Shown: one piece after another, positions 36,816 to 44,158 of the stretch
How positions within the stretch are numbered: the stretch's first letter is position 1
How the letters are laid out: the number at the start of each line of letters is the position of its first letter
Source of the DNA: JAJYSO01 sp964586655
GTDB lineage: Bacteria; Bacteroidota; Bacteroidia; Flavobacteriales; Flavobacteriaceae
Assembly: GCA_964586655.1 (NCBI GenBank)
Contig: CAZPGY010000005.1
Span: 1-64,000 of the forward strand
Direction: 5' to 3'
Length of the DNA: 64,000 nt
Notes under the pieces: generated by a model
Database searches by the model: none
What the model saw: the letters and a program-made list of their open reading frames with translations, nothing else
What the model was told of the DNA's origin: nothing
Position numbers and translations under genes: made by a program

Positions 36816-37961
36816 TTAATTAAAAACTGCGGGCAAGGGCTCGGTTACACTGTCAAAGGGTTTCACAGTGGGTTTTACGGCAGTTCCCGGTCTTATTTGA
36901 CTGGCTCCGGCCGCAATGATTTCATCTCCTTCTTTCAGTCCTTGGTCTATCAAGAATAAATTCTTTGATGCGTCCATCACATGAATGGGTTGAATATTGG
37001 CTACTGTGGTGCTGTCTGTACGTTCAATCTTCATGACATAGGTACGCCCTTGTCGCTCAAAAGTAGCTTTTTGGGGCACGGCCAGCACATTCTGGTAAAC
37101 GGTCGGAATTTTGATAATCCCGGTACTTCCGTTGGTCAGGAGTCGTTTGGGATTGTCAAAGACAGCGCGATAGGAAACTGTTCCGGTTTGAGGATCTACC
37201 TGTGAATTGATGGTTTCTATGGTGCCTTTGTGCTCATAAACCTCGCCATTGGCCATGATTAAGGTTACTTTGGGAAGGTTTTTAATTTTTTCCTGACGGG
37301 TTTTTCCCGGAGCAGAGGTTAAAAAGTCGAGGTAGTCTTTCTCATTCATGGAGAAATAAACATAAACTTTGCTGATGTCAGCTACTGTAGTCAAAGGTTT
37401 GGGACTGGAAGGGCTAACTAAATTCCCTTTCCGATACGGAATCATACCTACATAGCCGTTGACAGGGCTCTTGATGTTGGCATAGCCAATCTGTGCTTTG
37501 ACGCTTTGGTAGCTGCTTTTGGCTTGCTCCAATTGCGCTTTGGCAGTGGCCAATTGTGATTCACTGATAATGTTTTGTTCAACCAGGGGTTTGAGCTGGT
37601 TTACCTTTACCTGAGCAACATTGACATTGGCCTTGGCGGCTTGTGCTTGCTGGGTTAAAGTGGCTGTTTCGAGTTTGAAAAGTGGCTGACCTTTGCTCAC
37701 TTTTTGTCCTTGATCCACCAGTACTTTTGTGATATAACCCGAAATTTTTGGACGCACTGCACTGTTGATGATACCTTCAATAGTAGCAGGATAGCTTTTG
37801 TAGGTAGTATAATCACCGGTGGGAATCTTGGTGGTGGTCACCGGCATGACGCGGGCACGAGCGGCCTGTGCTCCTTTTTGTGTTCCTTTTTTGTTGTTTC
37901 CGCAGGCAACAACACTTAAAACAGTAAGGATTACTGCAAATGAATATAGGGATCTTTTCAT
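36816..37961 (-). CDS. RND efflux periplasmic adaptor (AcrA type)
   Basis: A 381-residue membrane fusion protein, lipid-anchored (lipobox SVVACG). The order is lipoyl half (SAVRPKISGYITKVLVDQGQ), alpha-hairpin of about residues 105-165, second lipoyl half (ANIKSPVNGYVGMIPYRKGN), beta-barrel and membrane-proximal domain. It couples the permease to the outer-membrane duct. It lies 23 bp before the permease and 13 bp after the regulator. Confidence 0.96.
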   Translation of the reverse strand: MKRSLYSFAVILTVLSVVACGNNKKGTQKGAQAARARVMPVTTTKIPTGDYTTYKSYPATIEGIINSAVRPKISGYITKVLVDQGQKVSKGQPLFKLETATLTQQAQAAKANVNVAQVKVNQLKPLVEQNIISESQLATAKAQLEQAKSSYQSVKAQIGYANIKSPVNGYVGMIPYRKGNLVSPSSPKPLTTVADISKVYVYFSMNEKDYLDFLTSAPGKTRQEKIKNLPKVTLIMANGEVYEHKGTIETINSQVDPQTGTVSYRAVFDNPKRLLTNGSTGIIKIPTVYQNVLAVPQKATFERQGRTYVMKIERTDSTTVANIQPIHVMDASKNLFLIDQGLKEGDEIIAAGASQIRPGTAVKPTVKPFDSVTEPLPAVFN

Positions 37962-37974
37962 GAGTTTATACGTT

Positions 37975-38463
37975 CTAAACTGTTTTTTCTAATTGATTCA
38001 TCTTTGTTATGGTGTTCTTTATATTTTGACGGTGGGCTTTTAGGTAATCCCGGTAGACCGCCTCAAACTTTTTATATTTATGATATTCTCCAGTTTTTCC
38101 TTGCTGTGTTCTATAAGCTGATATTTTGTCTAAAACCTTGATGCGTTTCAAAAGCTCGGCGGCATGGTCTTCAAGGTTAATTCGGATATAGCTTTTACTC
38201 AATCTGAAGTAACGCTTTCGATCTCCGGGTTTGGTGTAATATTCAGCAATTCCACTTTTTAATAGCAGGTTGAGATTGGTAGAAACAGAACTTTTGCTCG
38301 CTTGTGAAAAATTGATAATATCCTCAAAACTATACCCTGATTTTGAACACAAAATCATTAAAGCAAATATTCGTGATGCCAGTGGAGGAAGTTGTTGTGA
38401 ACGCTCCAAATGAACGCCCAATTCTTCCACTAATTCCTCTCGCTCTTGTTTATTGAATGCCAT
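37975..38463 (-). CDS. GbsR/MarR-family repressor of the efflux operon
   Basis: A 162-residue winged-helix regulator. The helix-turn-helix region covers FEDIINFSQASKSSVSTNLNLL near 55-76, and the wing YYTKPGDRKRYFRLS near 95-110. A long C-terminal helical region, probably for dimerisation, follows. First gene of the operon, 13 bp before the adaptor. A perfect 18-bp inverted repeat lies in its own promoter, which fits autorepression relieved by an inducer. That role is inference from position. Confidence 0.9.
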   Translation of the reverse strand: MAFNKQEREELVEELGVHLERSQQLPPLASRIFALMILCSKSGYSFEDIINFSQASKSSVSTNLNLLLKSGIAEYYTKPGDRKRYFRLSKSYIRINLEDHAAELLKRIKVLDKISAYRTQQGKTGEYHKYKKFEAVYRDYLKAHRQNIKNTITKMNQLEKTV

Positions 38464-38483
38464 AGCTGCATTTTTTGGGCATG

Positions 38484-38491
38484 CAAATATA
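38484..38491 (-). promoter_or_regulatory. -7 box of the efflux operon
   Basis: The minus strand reads TATATTTG, an exact TAnnTTTG match, 20 bp upstream of the regulator start codon and 6 bp downstream of the inverted repeat at 38498-38515. Confidence 0.6.
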
Positions 38492-38497
38492 TATCCG

Positions 38498-38515
38498 GTT
38501 CGTTAGATTACGAAC
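38498..38515. promoter_or_regulatory. Putative MarR/GbsR operator
   Basis: GTTCGT, a 6-bp spacer, then ACGAAC form a perfect 18-bp dyad between the -33 and -7 positions of the efflux operon promoter. This is the expected length and location for a dimeric winged-helix repressor. Confidence 0.7.
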
Positions 38516-38550
38516 TAAAAAAACATAAAAATTGTTAAGGTTACAAAATA

Positions 38551-38580
38551 AAAAAACCGGTCAAGAACAACCGGTTTTAA
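38551..38580 (-). terminator. Intrinsic terminator of the OmpH-like gene
   Basis: AAAACCGGT and ACCGGTTTT form a perfect 9-bp stem with an 8-base loop, followed on the minus strand by a T-run. It lies about 35 bp past the OmpH-like stop codon and just before the efflux promoter. Confidence 0.85.
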
Positions 38581-38614
38581 ATTTCTGAAAATGAGCTGTG
38601 TAAAAAGTTTGTGT

Positions 38615-39178
38615 TTATTTGTTAGGACTGTCCTTTTCTTCCTTTTTTGTGCTCTTTTTTGAAGCTTTTTCGGTGTCCTTTCCGTTCAATTTAGACAAAA
38701 TATCTTGGGTAATATTTTTACTTTCATCGGCATACAGAAGATTGTCAAAAGTGTTGGCGCCAAAAATATAGGTGTAATTATGAGTTTGCGCATATTCTTT
38801 CACTGTTTTCTTGACAATTTTTTCCAATGAATCACGAGTTTTTTGTTCCTGCTGGGTCAAGAGTGAGCGTTGAAAACGGTGTTTGCGTTGCAGTTGTTGC
38901 TGTTTGGTCAACAGCGCTTGGCGTCGAGCTTCACGGTCGGCTGTACTCATGCTTTGAGCCTTTTGTTGAAAAGCCTGAACTTCTTTTTGAAACTGGGTCA
39001 CTTCTGTTTGAAGGATAGAATCCAGCCGATTTTGTTTGGTGATAAAAGTTTTGTTGTTGGATTGCAGGACCTCAAAGTTTTGTCTGAGAATATCATTGTC
39101 AACATAAGCTGTTTTTACCTGCTGTTGGCAAGCGGTGAGGATTAAAGTGCCTACTAATAAAAATGCAATTTTTCTCAT
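38615..39178 (-). CDS. OmpH/Skp-family lipoprotein
   Basis: A 187-residue lipoprotein (lipobox LILTACQ). The body is a long charged coiled coil with SKTFITKQNRLDSIL-like helices and a final NGKDTEKASKKSTKKEEKD tail rich in lysine. The motif YAQTHNYTYIFGANTFDNLLYADESKNIT (read in parts) is the conserved C-terminal part of OmpH/Skp proteins. Skp is a periplasmic chaperone for outer-membrane proteins, though the lipid anchor and Lys-rich tail are variations on it. A TATTTTTG box lies 23 bp upstream. Confidence 0.85.
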   Translation of the reverse strand: MRKIAFLLVGTLILTACQQQVKTAYVDNDILRQNFEVLQSNNKTFITKQNRLDSILQTEVTQFQKEVQAFQQKAQSMSTADREARRQALLTKQQQLQRKHRFQRSLLTQQEQKTRDSLEKIVKKTVKEYAQTHNYTYIFGANTFDNLLYADESKNITQDILSKLNGKDTEKASKKSTKKEEKDSPNK

Positions 39179-39200
39179 GAGAATAGATAATTTAGGGAGG

Positions 39201-39208
39201 CAAAAATA
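39201..39208 (-). promoter_or_regulatory. Likely -7 box of the OmpH-like gene
   Basis: Minus strand TATTTTTG, exact TAnnTTTG match, 23 bp before the start codon. No clear TTG at the -33 position. Confidence 0.4.
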
Positions 39209-39272
39209 TAAAAGTTACCTTTATATGCGGTAGAAAATTAAAATATATTTTCGAGTTGTCTTAGGGCTGTTT

Positions 39273-40376
39273 TTAATAGGTTTGTAAAGCTTCATATTGC
39301 TTTCCGGGCAGGGTTCGGATTAAATTGTTCAGTTCTAATCGCAAAAGATGAGAGGCTACTTTATAGCTGGGCATCTTGCTTTCAAAGGCGATGGTATCCA
39401 GTTCCGCCTTCCCCAAGGTTTTTAAAGCTTTGATAATAGTCTCTTCTTCCGGATTGAGATTGACAAACAATTGGGGTTGAGGGGCGGTTTTTTTTATATC
39501 CCAATCCAAAAAATAGATCAGATCTTCGGCCGAAGTGATGGCTTGGGCTTTTTGGGTTTTGATCAGGTTGTTGCAACCACTGCTGAGCTTATCACTTGGT
39601 CTGCCGGGAACCGAAAGCACTTCACGATTGTAGGAATGAGCAAGGTCTGCTGTGACCAACGAACCTCCTTTTTGGGCGCTTTCCACCACTAAAGTAGCTT
39701 CACTAATACCGGCAATAATGCGGTTTCGCTTGACAAAATTTTTGGGATCGATTGAATCGGTACTCCAAAAATCAGTAATAAACCCTCCTTGAGTTTCAAT
39801 TTTCCGACTGTATCTTTGATGAGACTTCGGGTATATTTGATTCAACCCGTGTCCCAGGCAGGCAAGGGTTTGCAGCTTGTGATTGAGCGCTGCTCGATGT
39901 GCTGTAATGTCAATGCCATAAGCCAGCCCTGATACGATTACCGGATTTAATGGAGCGATTTTTTCGATGAGCTGCTCGCAAAAATGCTTGCCGTGTACTG
40001 TGGCTTTCCGCGTACCCACAATACTGAGTAAGCGCCGGCCTTTTAAGTTGATATTCCCCTTTTGAAACAAAAGAATGGGCGCATCAATACACTGTTTGAG
40101 CAACTCGGGATAAGAGTCGTCTTTAAAATAGGAAATTTTTATGTCGTGCTGCCGGGTATATTCCAGCTCTTGTTGGGCTTCTTCGAGGTAAGAGGGATGG
40201 AAAAAATCCTTGATTCGCGTTTTTCCGAAACCTTCGATTTGAAGCAAATCTGCCTTTTTGGCTTTAAAAAGACGCTCGGCTGTTCCAAATTTATTTAAAA
40301 GTTTCTTAGCAGAAATATCCCCAATATGGGGCAGCCTTTGCAACCGCAATAAGGAAATGAGTTCTGCTTCTTTCAT
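39273..40376 (-). CDS. dprA: DNA-processing protein DprA
   Basis: A 367-residue cytosolic protein that loads RecA onto incoming single-stranded DNA during transformation. An N-terminal helix-hairpin-helix region precedes the Rossmann core, with LLSIVGTRKATVHGKHFCEQ near 115-135, VSGLAYGIDITAHRAAL near 152-168 and the LACLGHGLNQIYPKSH loop. A C-terminal winged-helix-like domain starts near 305. Length and motifs are complete, which suggests natural transformation or recombination capacity, although no other competence gene is visible here. Confidence 0.95.
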   Translation of the reverse strand: MKEAELISLLRLQRLPHIGDISAKKLLNKFGTAERLFKAKKADLLQIEGFGKTRIKDFFHPSYLEEAQQELEYTRQHDIKISYFKDDSYPELLKQCIDAPILLFQKGNINLKGRRLLSIVGTRKATVHGKHFCEQLIEKIAPLNPVIVSGLAYGIDITAHRAALNHKLQTLACLGHGLNQIYPKSHQRYSRKIETQGGFITDFWSTDSIDPKNFVKRNRIIAGISEATLVVESAQKGGSLVTADLAHSYNREVLSVPGRPSDKLSSGCNNLIKTQKAQAITSAEDLIYFLDWDIKKTAPQPQLFVNLNPEEETIIKALKTLGKAELDTIAFESKMPSYKVASHLLRLELNNLIRTLPGKQYEALQTY

Positions 40377-40499
40377 TAGGAGGCTTTTAAGGGGCTGTTT
40401 GGAGAATAAAGATAAGTAAAAATTATGAATTAAGCCTAACAGAGTCCGGAGGCTTATATTAACTCATATACTATGAACAACTCTTTGTTTTGCGGTTAA

Positions 40500-41416
40500 T
40501 TAGGGTTTCCTCAGAAATTCTAAAATTGGAAATTATGGAGCTCTGCAAACTTAATGATGTTCGTTATAAACAATATGGCTCCAATCCAAGAATGTGAAGT
40601 ATCTTTTAATTTTGCCTTGATATTATTCATCCCATATCCCTGTTTGGCCTGACCAAACTTACCCTCAATCTGATTCCTTTCGTTGAATTCCTTTTTGCTC
40701 TTTCTCTTCTGATATGAAGTAAGCTTTGTCTTGGGACCCTTTTTAGCAACGGTCATCCTTATTCCTCTTTCTTGGCACCATTTGCGGTTTTTGTTGGTCC
40801 CATAGATTTTGTCGACTTGAACCAGTTCAGGATAATGTCCCTTCAGGTTCCTGTAGGCTTCCACATGAGGAATCAGTCAGTACTTTCATTATAAGCTTCC
40901 CAGCTCATTGTTTCGGCCTTGGCAAAGCCATCGATATGAACAACACCCATTTTTGTTCCAAACTCTGTTTTCTTACCTGATTTGCCGCGAACAATTGGGC
41001 GAACCCAAGGTTGATCGATGCTCACAATGCGATCATCGCAACGATTTGGCTTCTCCTCAATGATCATAACGGTTTGTTCATCGCTCAAGTCTAATTTGTG
41101 CTTGATGATAAGGCTTCCGGTCATTACCCTTGGATTCACCGTTTTACGACCTTCTTTGGGAAACTGGCGGATGAAAATGGAGACACATTTATCCCAGGGA
41201 AAATGCTCGGCCAATTTAATCCACCGATTTTCAGTATTCAAATTGATTTGATTAAGATTCCCGAATTCCTTAAATTTGAGTTGATTTTGAGAAAAATAAT
41301 CGACCATATGCAAACTTTTTGGCTAAAAAAAGCAAATAAGTTCGCATAAAAACAACCTAAAACTCGCCTTTTATCATTAGTTATCAGCAATTTACAAAGA
41401 TTTGAGTGAACCCTAA
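40500..41416 (-). mobile_element. Internally deleted IS5-type insertion sequence
   Basis: A 917-bp element bounded by imperfect terminal inverted repeats. The left end reads TTAGGGTTTCCTCA and the right end, read inward, TTAGGGTTCACTCA (12 of 14 identical). Inside is a transposase coding region running leftward that is shortened and frameshifted. The length is well below the roughly 1.4-1.6 kb expected for intact members with a full DDE transposase. No clear target duplication was found at the ends. A 204-bp fragment of the same right end recurs at 43829-44032. Confidence 0.8.
40520..41313 (-). pseudogene. Broken IS5-family transposase gene
   Basis: Two reading frames, 41313-40873 and 40864-40520, together encode parts of an IS5-family transposase. 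The N-terminal domain (TVNPRVMTGSLIIKHKLDLSDEQTVMII) jumps directly, after EEKPNR, to the late part IDQPWVRPIVRGKSGKKTEFG, so the middle with the first catalytic Asp is missing. After AYNESTD a stop occurs. The continuation in another frame (IPHVEAYRNLKGHYPEL) shows a one-base shift near 40880. The second Asp (QVDKIYGT) and the Glu region (NQIEGKFGQAKQGYGM) remain. Not expected to be active. Confidence 0.85.
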
Positions 41417-41553
41417 ATAGACTATCCTATCAAAAAGGCGTTCGCCAAAATACCGTCTATTTAGCTTATCAATAAACTCATTGAGTTATAACTGTAAATA
41501 CTTTATTTATTGAAATTAACAAATTTGTTTTTAGCACATTAATCCCTAATCTG

Positions 41554-42357
41554 TCATGATAAAATTTTAATTTTTTTATCAACAATCATACTTATGGGAT
41601 AAACCACTTTCTCGTCCTCACACTGAAGGGTTAAAGAGATATTTTCAATAGAGACAATGGTTCCTTCGGTTTCCTCTATCCGAATCCGTTGCCCCACTTC
41701 AAGGCTCTTTTTAGAATAGAAACCAAACAACAAGCGTTTGATAATCTCTCTTGACCCCAAGCCAAACGCTATGGCAAGGGTTAAGAACAGAGCCCCTAAA
41801 ATAATAGACAGGTTGTCTGTGATAATATCAATATTAATTCCTAATTTATTGGTAACAATAACTCCGGTTATGAACAAGATTGCATAGCAAACAATCGCAC
41901 TGACAATTTTACCCCCACCAATACCAAAAGATTTCCATAAATGGTTTACCGTCTTTTTTAAATAAGTGGCCACATAGATGCCTAAACACAAAATGAGTAT
42001 TGCCATAAACAAAGTGGGTAAAAAGGCAATTATGGTTTTCAACCCGGAGGCAACATTTTCTAACTCGAAAATGCCGGCAAAAATGATGACTAGAACCATC
42101 AGTATAATCCACTTGGCAACCACAAGAATAATTTTTGTCAAATCAATTTTTACATTGGCTTTAGATAGCAAACTATTGCCATTAACTTTTTCGGTAAGCC
42201 TATCTATTTTAGAAAAACGCAAAGCCCGCTTTATAATCCAAACTAAAATTTTGAACACCACCCATGCAATGACAATGAATAGCAGCATGGCTAAAACCCG
42301 AGGTAGGTAGTGAATAAAGGTATCTTTTAAGTTTTGTAGCAAGGGTGAGTAGTTCAT
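41554..42357 (-). CDS. MscS-family mechanosensitive ion channel
   Basis: A 267-residue inner-membrane channel with three or four N-terminal helices and the MscS beta domain. The pore-lining helix corresponds to LSIILGALFLTLAIAFGLGSREIIKRLLFGF near 180-210 (read in parts). It is followed by LEVGQRIRIEETEGTIVSIENISLTLQ. The channel opens on hypo-osmotic stress and releases solutes. It is shorter than E. coli MscS, without the full C-terminal vestibule. It lies 8 bp after a 58-residue protein and an ECF sigma factor, so its expression is probably tied to that regulator. Confidence 0.9.
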   Translation of the reverse strand: MNYSPLLQNLKDTFIHYLPRVLAMLLFIVIAWVVFKILVWIIKRALRFSKIDRLTEKVNGNSLLSKANVKIDLTKIILVVAKWIILMVLVIIFAGIFELENVASGLKTIIAFLPTLFMAILILCLGIYVATYLKKTVNHLWKSFGIGGGKIVSAIVCYAILFITGVIVTNKLGINIDIITDNLSIILGALFLTLAIAFGLGSREIIKRLLFGFYSKKSLEVGQRIRIEETEGTIVSIENISLTLQCEDEKVVYPISMIVDKKIKILS

Positions 42358-42365
42358 AATAATAA

Positions 42366-42542
42366 TTATTTTTTGTGTGAAGCAGAACGAATAATGTTTT
42401 CTACCAAAGATGGGTATTGAACCAACGTTAAATCCATAACATCTATGGTCAACTTAATAAAAGCTACGTCATGCATGACTTTTCCCTTCATGCCTTCAGG
42501 CAACTTTTCATTTTCTACAATATCTTTAAAAGGGTTTTCCAT
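42366..42542 (-). CDS. Small conserved-looking protein between sigma factor and MscS
   Basis: A 58-residue soluble protein beginning MENPFKDIVENEKLPEGMKG and continuing KVMHDVAFIKLTIDVMDL. A TTG start 9 bp upstream would overlap the sigma factor stop, so the ATG at 42542 is preferred. There is no membrane helix, unlike most anti-sigma factors. Its tight position between an ECF sigma factor and an effector gene suggests a regulator of the sigma factor or a channel partner. The pattern is familiar from other Flavobacteriia, but I know no function. Confidence 0.65.
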   Translation of the reverse strand: MENPFKDIVENEKLPEGMKGKVMHDVAFIKLTIDVMDLTLVQYPSLVENIIRSASHKK

Positions 42543-42547
42543 ATGGC

Positions 42548-43117
42548 TCAATTTAAATCATTATAGATGGTTACTAATTTTTGTTTAGCTCTTTTTAGCC
42601 GCATTTTTACAGCGCTTTTTCCCAGATTTAAACTTTCCTCTATGTCTTCTATACTAAAACCATCTTGATATTTCATCAACAGAATCGCTTTGTTATTTGG
42701 ATCCAGTTTTTCCATCGCTAACTTTAGTTTGTCCGTTTTTAGTTGAAATATATAATGATCGTCATATTCTTTTTCGATAGCTAGATTCTCCTCCTCTTCT
42801 ATAGAGGTTGTTTTATGCTTTTTTTTCAAATCGCGATTTGCATAGTTTAAACAAAAATTATAGGTTAACGAATACAGCCATGATGAAAATTTTGACTTTC
42901 CCTTAAAAGTTCGAAGTTTTACAAAAAGTCGAATAAAAATATCGTGCGTCAAATCTTGCGCTTCTTGCTTCTCTTTTGCAAAACTCAAGCATTTTTGGTA
43001 AACTTTATCAGAATACCTGTCATATAAGACCCCAAACAAATCGGTGTTATTAGTCGCCACAATCTTACGGACTAACTCCTCATCAGGTATGTTTTTTCCG
43101 TAATCTGTACTGGCCAT
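42548..43117 (-). CDS. ECF-type RNA polymerase sigma factor
   Basis: A 189-residue sigma-70 family protein with regions 2 and 4 only. Region 2 includes YDRYSDKVYQKCLSF and AQDLTHDIFIRLFVKL, and SSWLYSLTYNFCLNY lies in region 2.4. Region 4 contains KAILLMKYQDGFSIEDIEESLNLGKSAVKMRLKRAK (read in parts). It would steer RNA polymerase to a small regulon. It heads an operon with the 58-residue protein and the MscS channel. A GTAAC with 15 bp to GTCTC lies 46-70 bp upstream, a possible autoregulated promoter. AT-rich codon use resembles its immediate neighbours more than the rest of the window. Confidence 0.9.
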   Translation of the reverse strand: MASTDYGKNIPDEELVRKIVATNNTDLFGVLYDRYSDKVYQKCLSFAKEKQEAQDLTHDIFIRLFVKLRTFKGKSKFSSWLYSLTYNFCLNYANRDLKKKHKTTSIEEEENLAIEKEYDDHYIFQLKTDKLKLAMEKLDPNNKAILLMKYQDGFSIEDIEESLNLGKSAVKMRLKRAKQKLVTIYNDLN

Positions 43118-43162
43118 ATTCTATATTTATATTTTCGAAAACCTACCGCTCCTATTTATTAA

Positions 43163-43187
43163 GAGACATAAATTTAAGAAAAGTTAC
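43163..43187 (-). promoter_or_regulatory. Possible ECF-dependent promoter of the sigma operon
   Basis: On the minus strand GTAAC, 15 bp, then GTCTC precede the sigma gene by 46 bp. Extracytoplasmic sigma factors often read a -35 element containing AAC. The TAnnTTTG type is absent here. Speculative. Confidence 0.25.
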
Positions 43188-43276
43188 TTTATAAGGTTCT
43201 TTTTTTGTGTTTTATATCATTTTTGCCTGACAAAACTCAAAATCAGGCAAAGCCCGTTGTCCTCATAAGCAACCTT

Positions 43277-43702
43277 TTATTTTATAAATTTTTGATTTAC
43301 AGTTTTTTCAGATTTTTCACTGGAAAAATCAGGCTTTATAATGGAAGACGCTTTTACATCACTTGCGACTTCAAACACCTTGGAAAGTAACTGAGTTTCA
43401 TTTTTAAAGAGCGATTTCTTTAGGGATTGCATTTCCTGCTCCATACTTTTTCGTACGATTTTCTTTAATTCTTCGGTAAATGAAAAGTTAAAGAGCTTTT
43501 TATACAGGAAAATATGGTTAGAGATGGTTACCTTTCCATCTGAAATACAAATATAAATCTGATTATTTTCGTCAATTATAAAAAACTCATTAGAAATAGG
43601 AGATATTAATTTTTTGATACTTTCCTTTTCCGAGTATAGAACAATTATGTCTTTTACATACTGCGCATCTTCAGTTAGTTCTTTTTTTTTGAATAAAAAC
43701 AT
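43277..43702 (-). CDS. Uncharacterised protein, 141 residues
   Basis: A lysine- and isoleucine-rich soluble protein. It opens MFLFKKKELTEDAQYVKDII, has a beta-rich middle (FFIIDENNQIYICISDGKVT) and a helical C-terminal part with KKIVRKSMEQEMQSLKKSLF. No signal peptide or known motif. It lies 160 bp upstream of the sigma gene, inside the AT-rich segment between the two IS fragments. No recognised family. Confidence 0.6.
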   Translation of the reverse strand: MFLFKKKELTEDAQYVKDIIVLYSEKESIKKLISPISNEFFIIDENNQIYICISDGKVTISNHIFLYKKLFNFSFTEELKKIVRKSMEQEMQSLKKSLFKNETQLLSKVFEVASDVKASSIIKPDFSSEKSEKTVNQKFIK

Positions 43703-43828
43703 CTTACATAAATTTAATTCAAGGAAACCTTATGACCTCCTTCTATTATTTTAGAAACAAAAATTTCAATAAAGTCACATTTTTGATTATTACAATTTTA
43801 ATTTGTCCTAATTTTGGGGAAGCTTACA

Positions 43829-44032
43829 CCAATTTAATCCACCGATTTTCAGTATTCAAATTGATTTGATTAAGATTCCCGAATTCCTTAAATTTGAGTT
43901 GATTTTGAGACATATAATCGCCCATATGCAAACTTTTTGGCTAAAAAAGCAAATAAGTTCACATAAAAACAACCTAAAACTCACCTTTTTAATTAGTTAT
44001 CAATAATTTACAAAGATTTGAGTGAACCCTAA
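43829..44032 (-). mobile_element. 204-bp fragment of the same IS end
   Basis: Near-identical to 41211-41416 and in the same orientation, ending in the same AGTGAACCCTAA terminus. It covers the terminal repeat and the code for only the first 30 or so transposase residues. Small differences (for example GACATATAATC against GAAAAATAATC) show it is not a recent duplication. Confidence 0.85.
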
Positions 44033-44099
44033 TTATACGGGACGATATGATTTAAAACGCATTTCTCTTCAAGCATTTATGAAATTTATGTTCGTAAAC

Positions 44100-44130
44100 T
44101 TTGTATTTTACTTGTAAGAGGTTATTTTTG
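44100..44130 (+). promoter_or_regulatory. Promoter of the OmpA-like gene
   Basis: TTTG at 44100-44103, a 19-bp spacer, then TATTTTTG at 44123-44130. This matches the Bacteroidota consensus exactly. The start codon is 28 bp downstream, and the IS fragment ends 67 bp upstream. Confidence 0.75.
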
Positions 44131-44158
44131 CGTTTGTTAAAACCTTAAATTTAAAAGC

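Larger units (their letters stand above)
43703..44158. other. Intergenic region with IS fragment before ompA
   Basis: Holds the truncated IS end at 43829-44032 and the promoter of the OmpA-like gene at 44100-44130. The stretch 43703-43828 is AT-rich and shows no gene. Confidence 0.6.

Noticed and set aside
40500..44032. Active composite transposon carrying the sigma/MscS genes
   Set aside because: The second IS copy is only a 204-bp end fragment, and the first is deleted and frameshifted. No target duplication was found, so current mobility as a unit is not supported.
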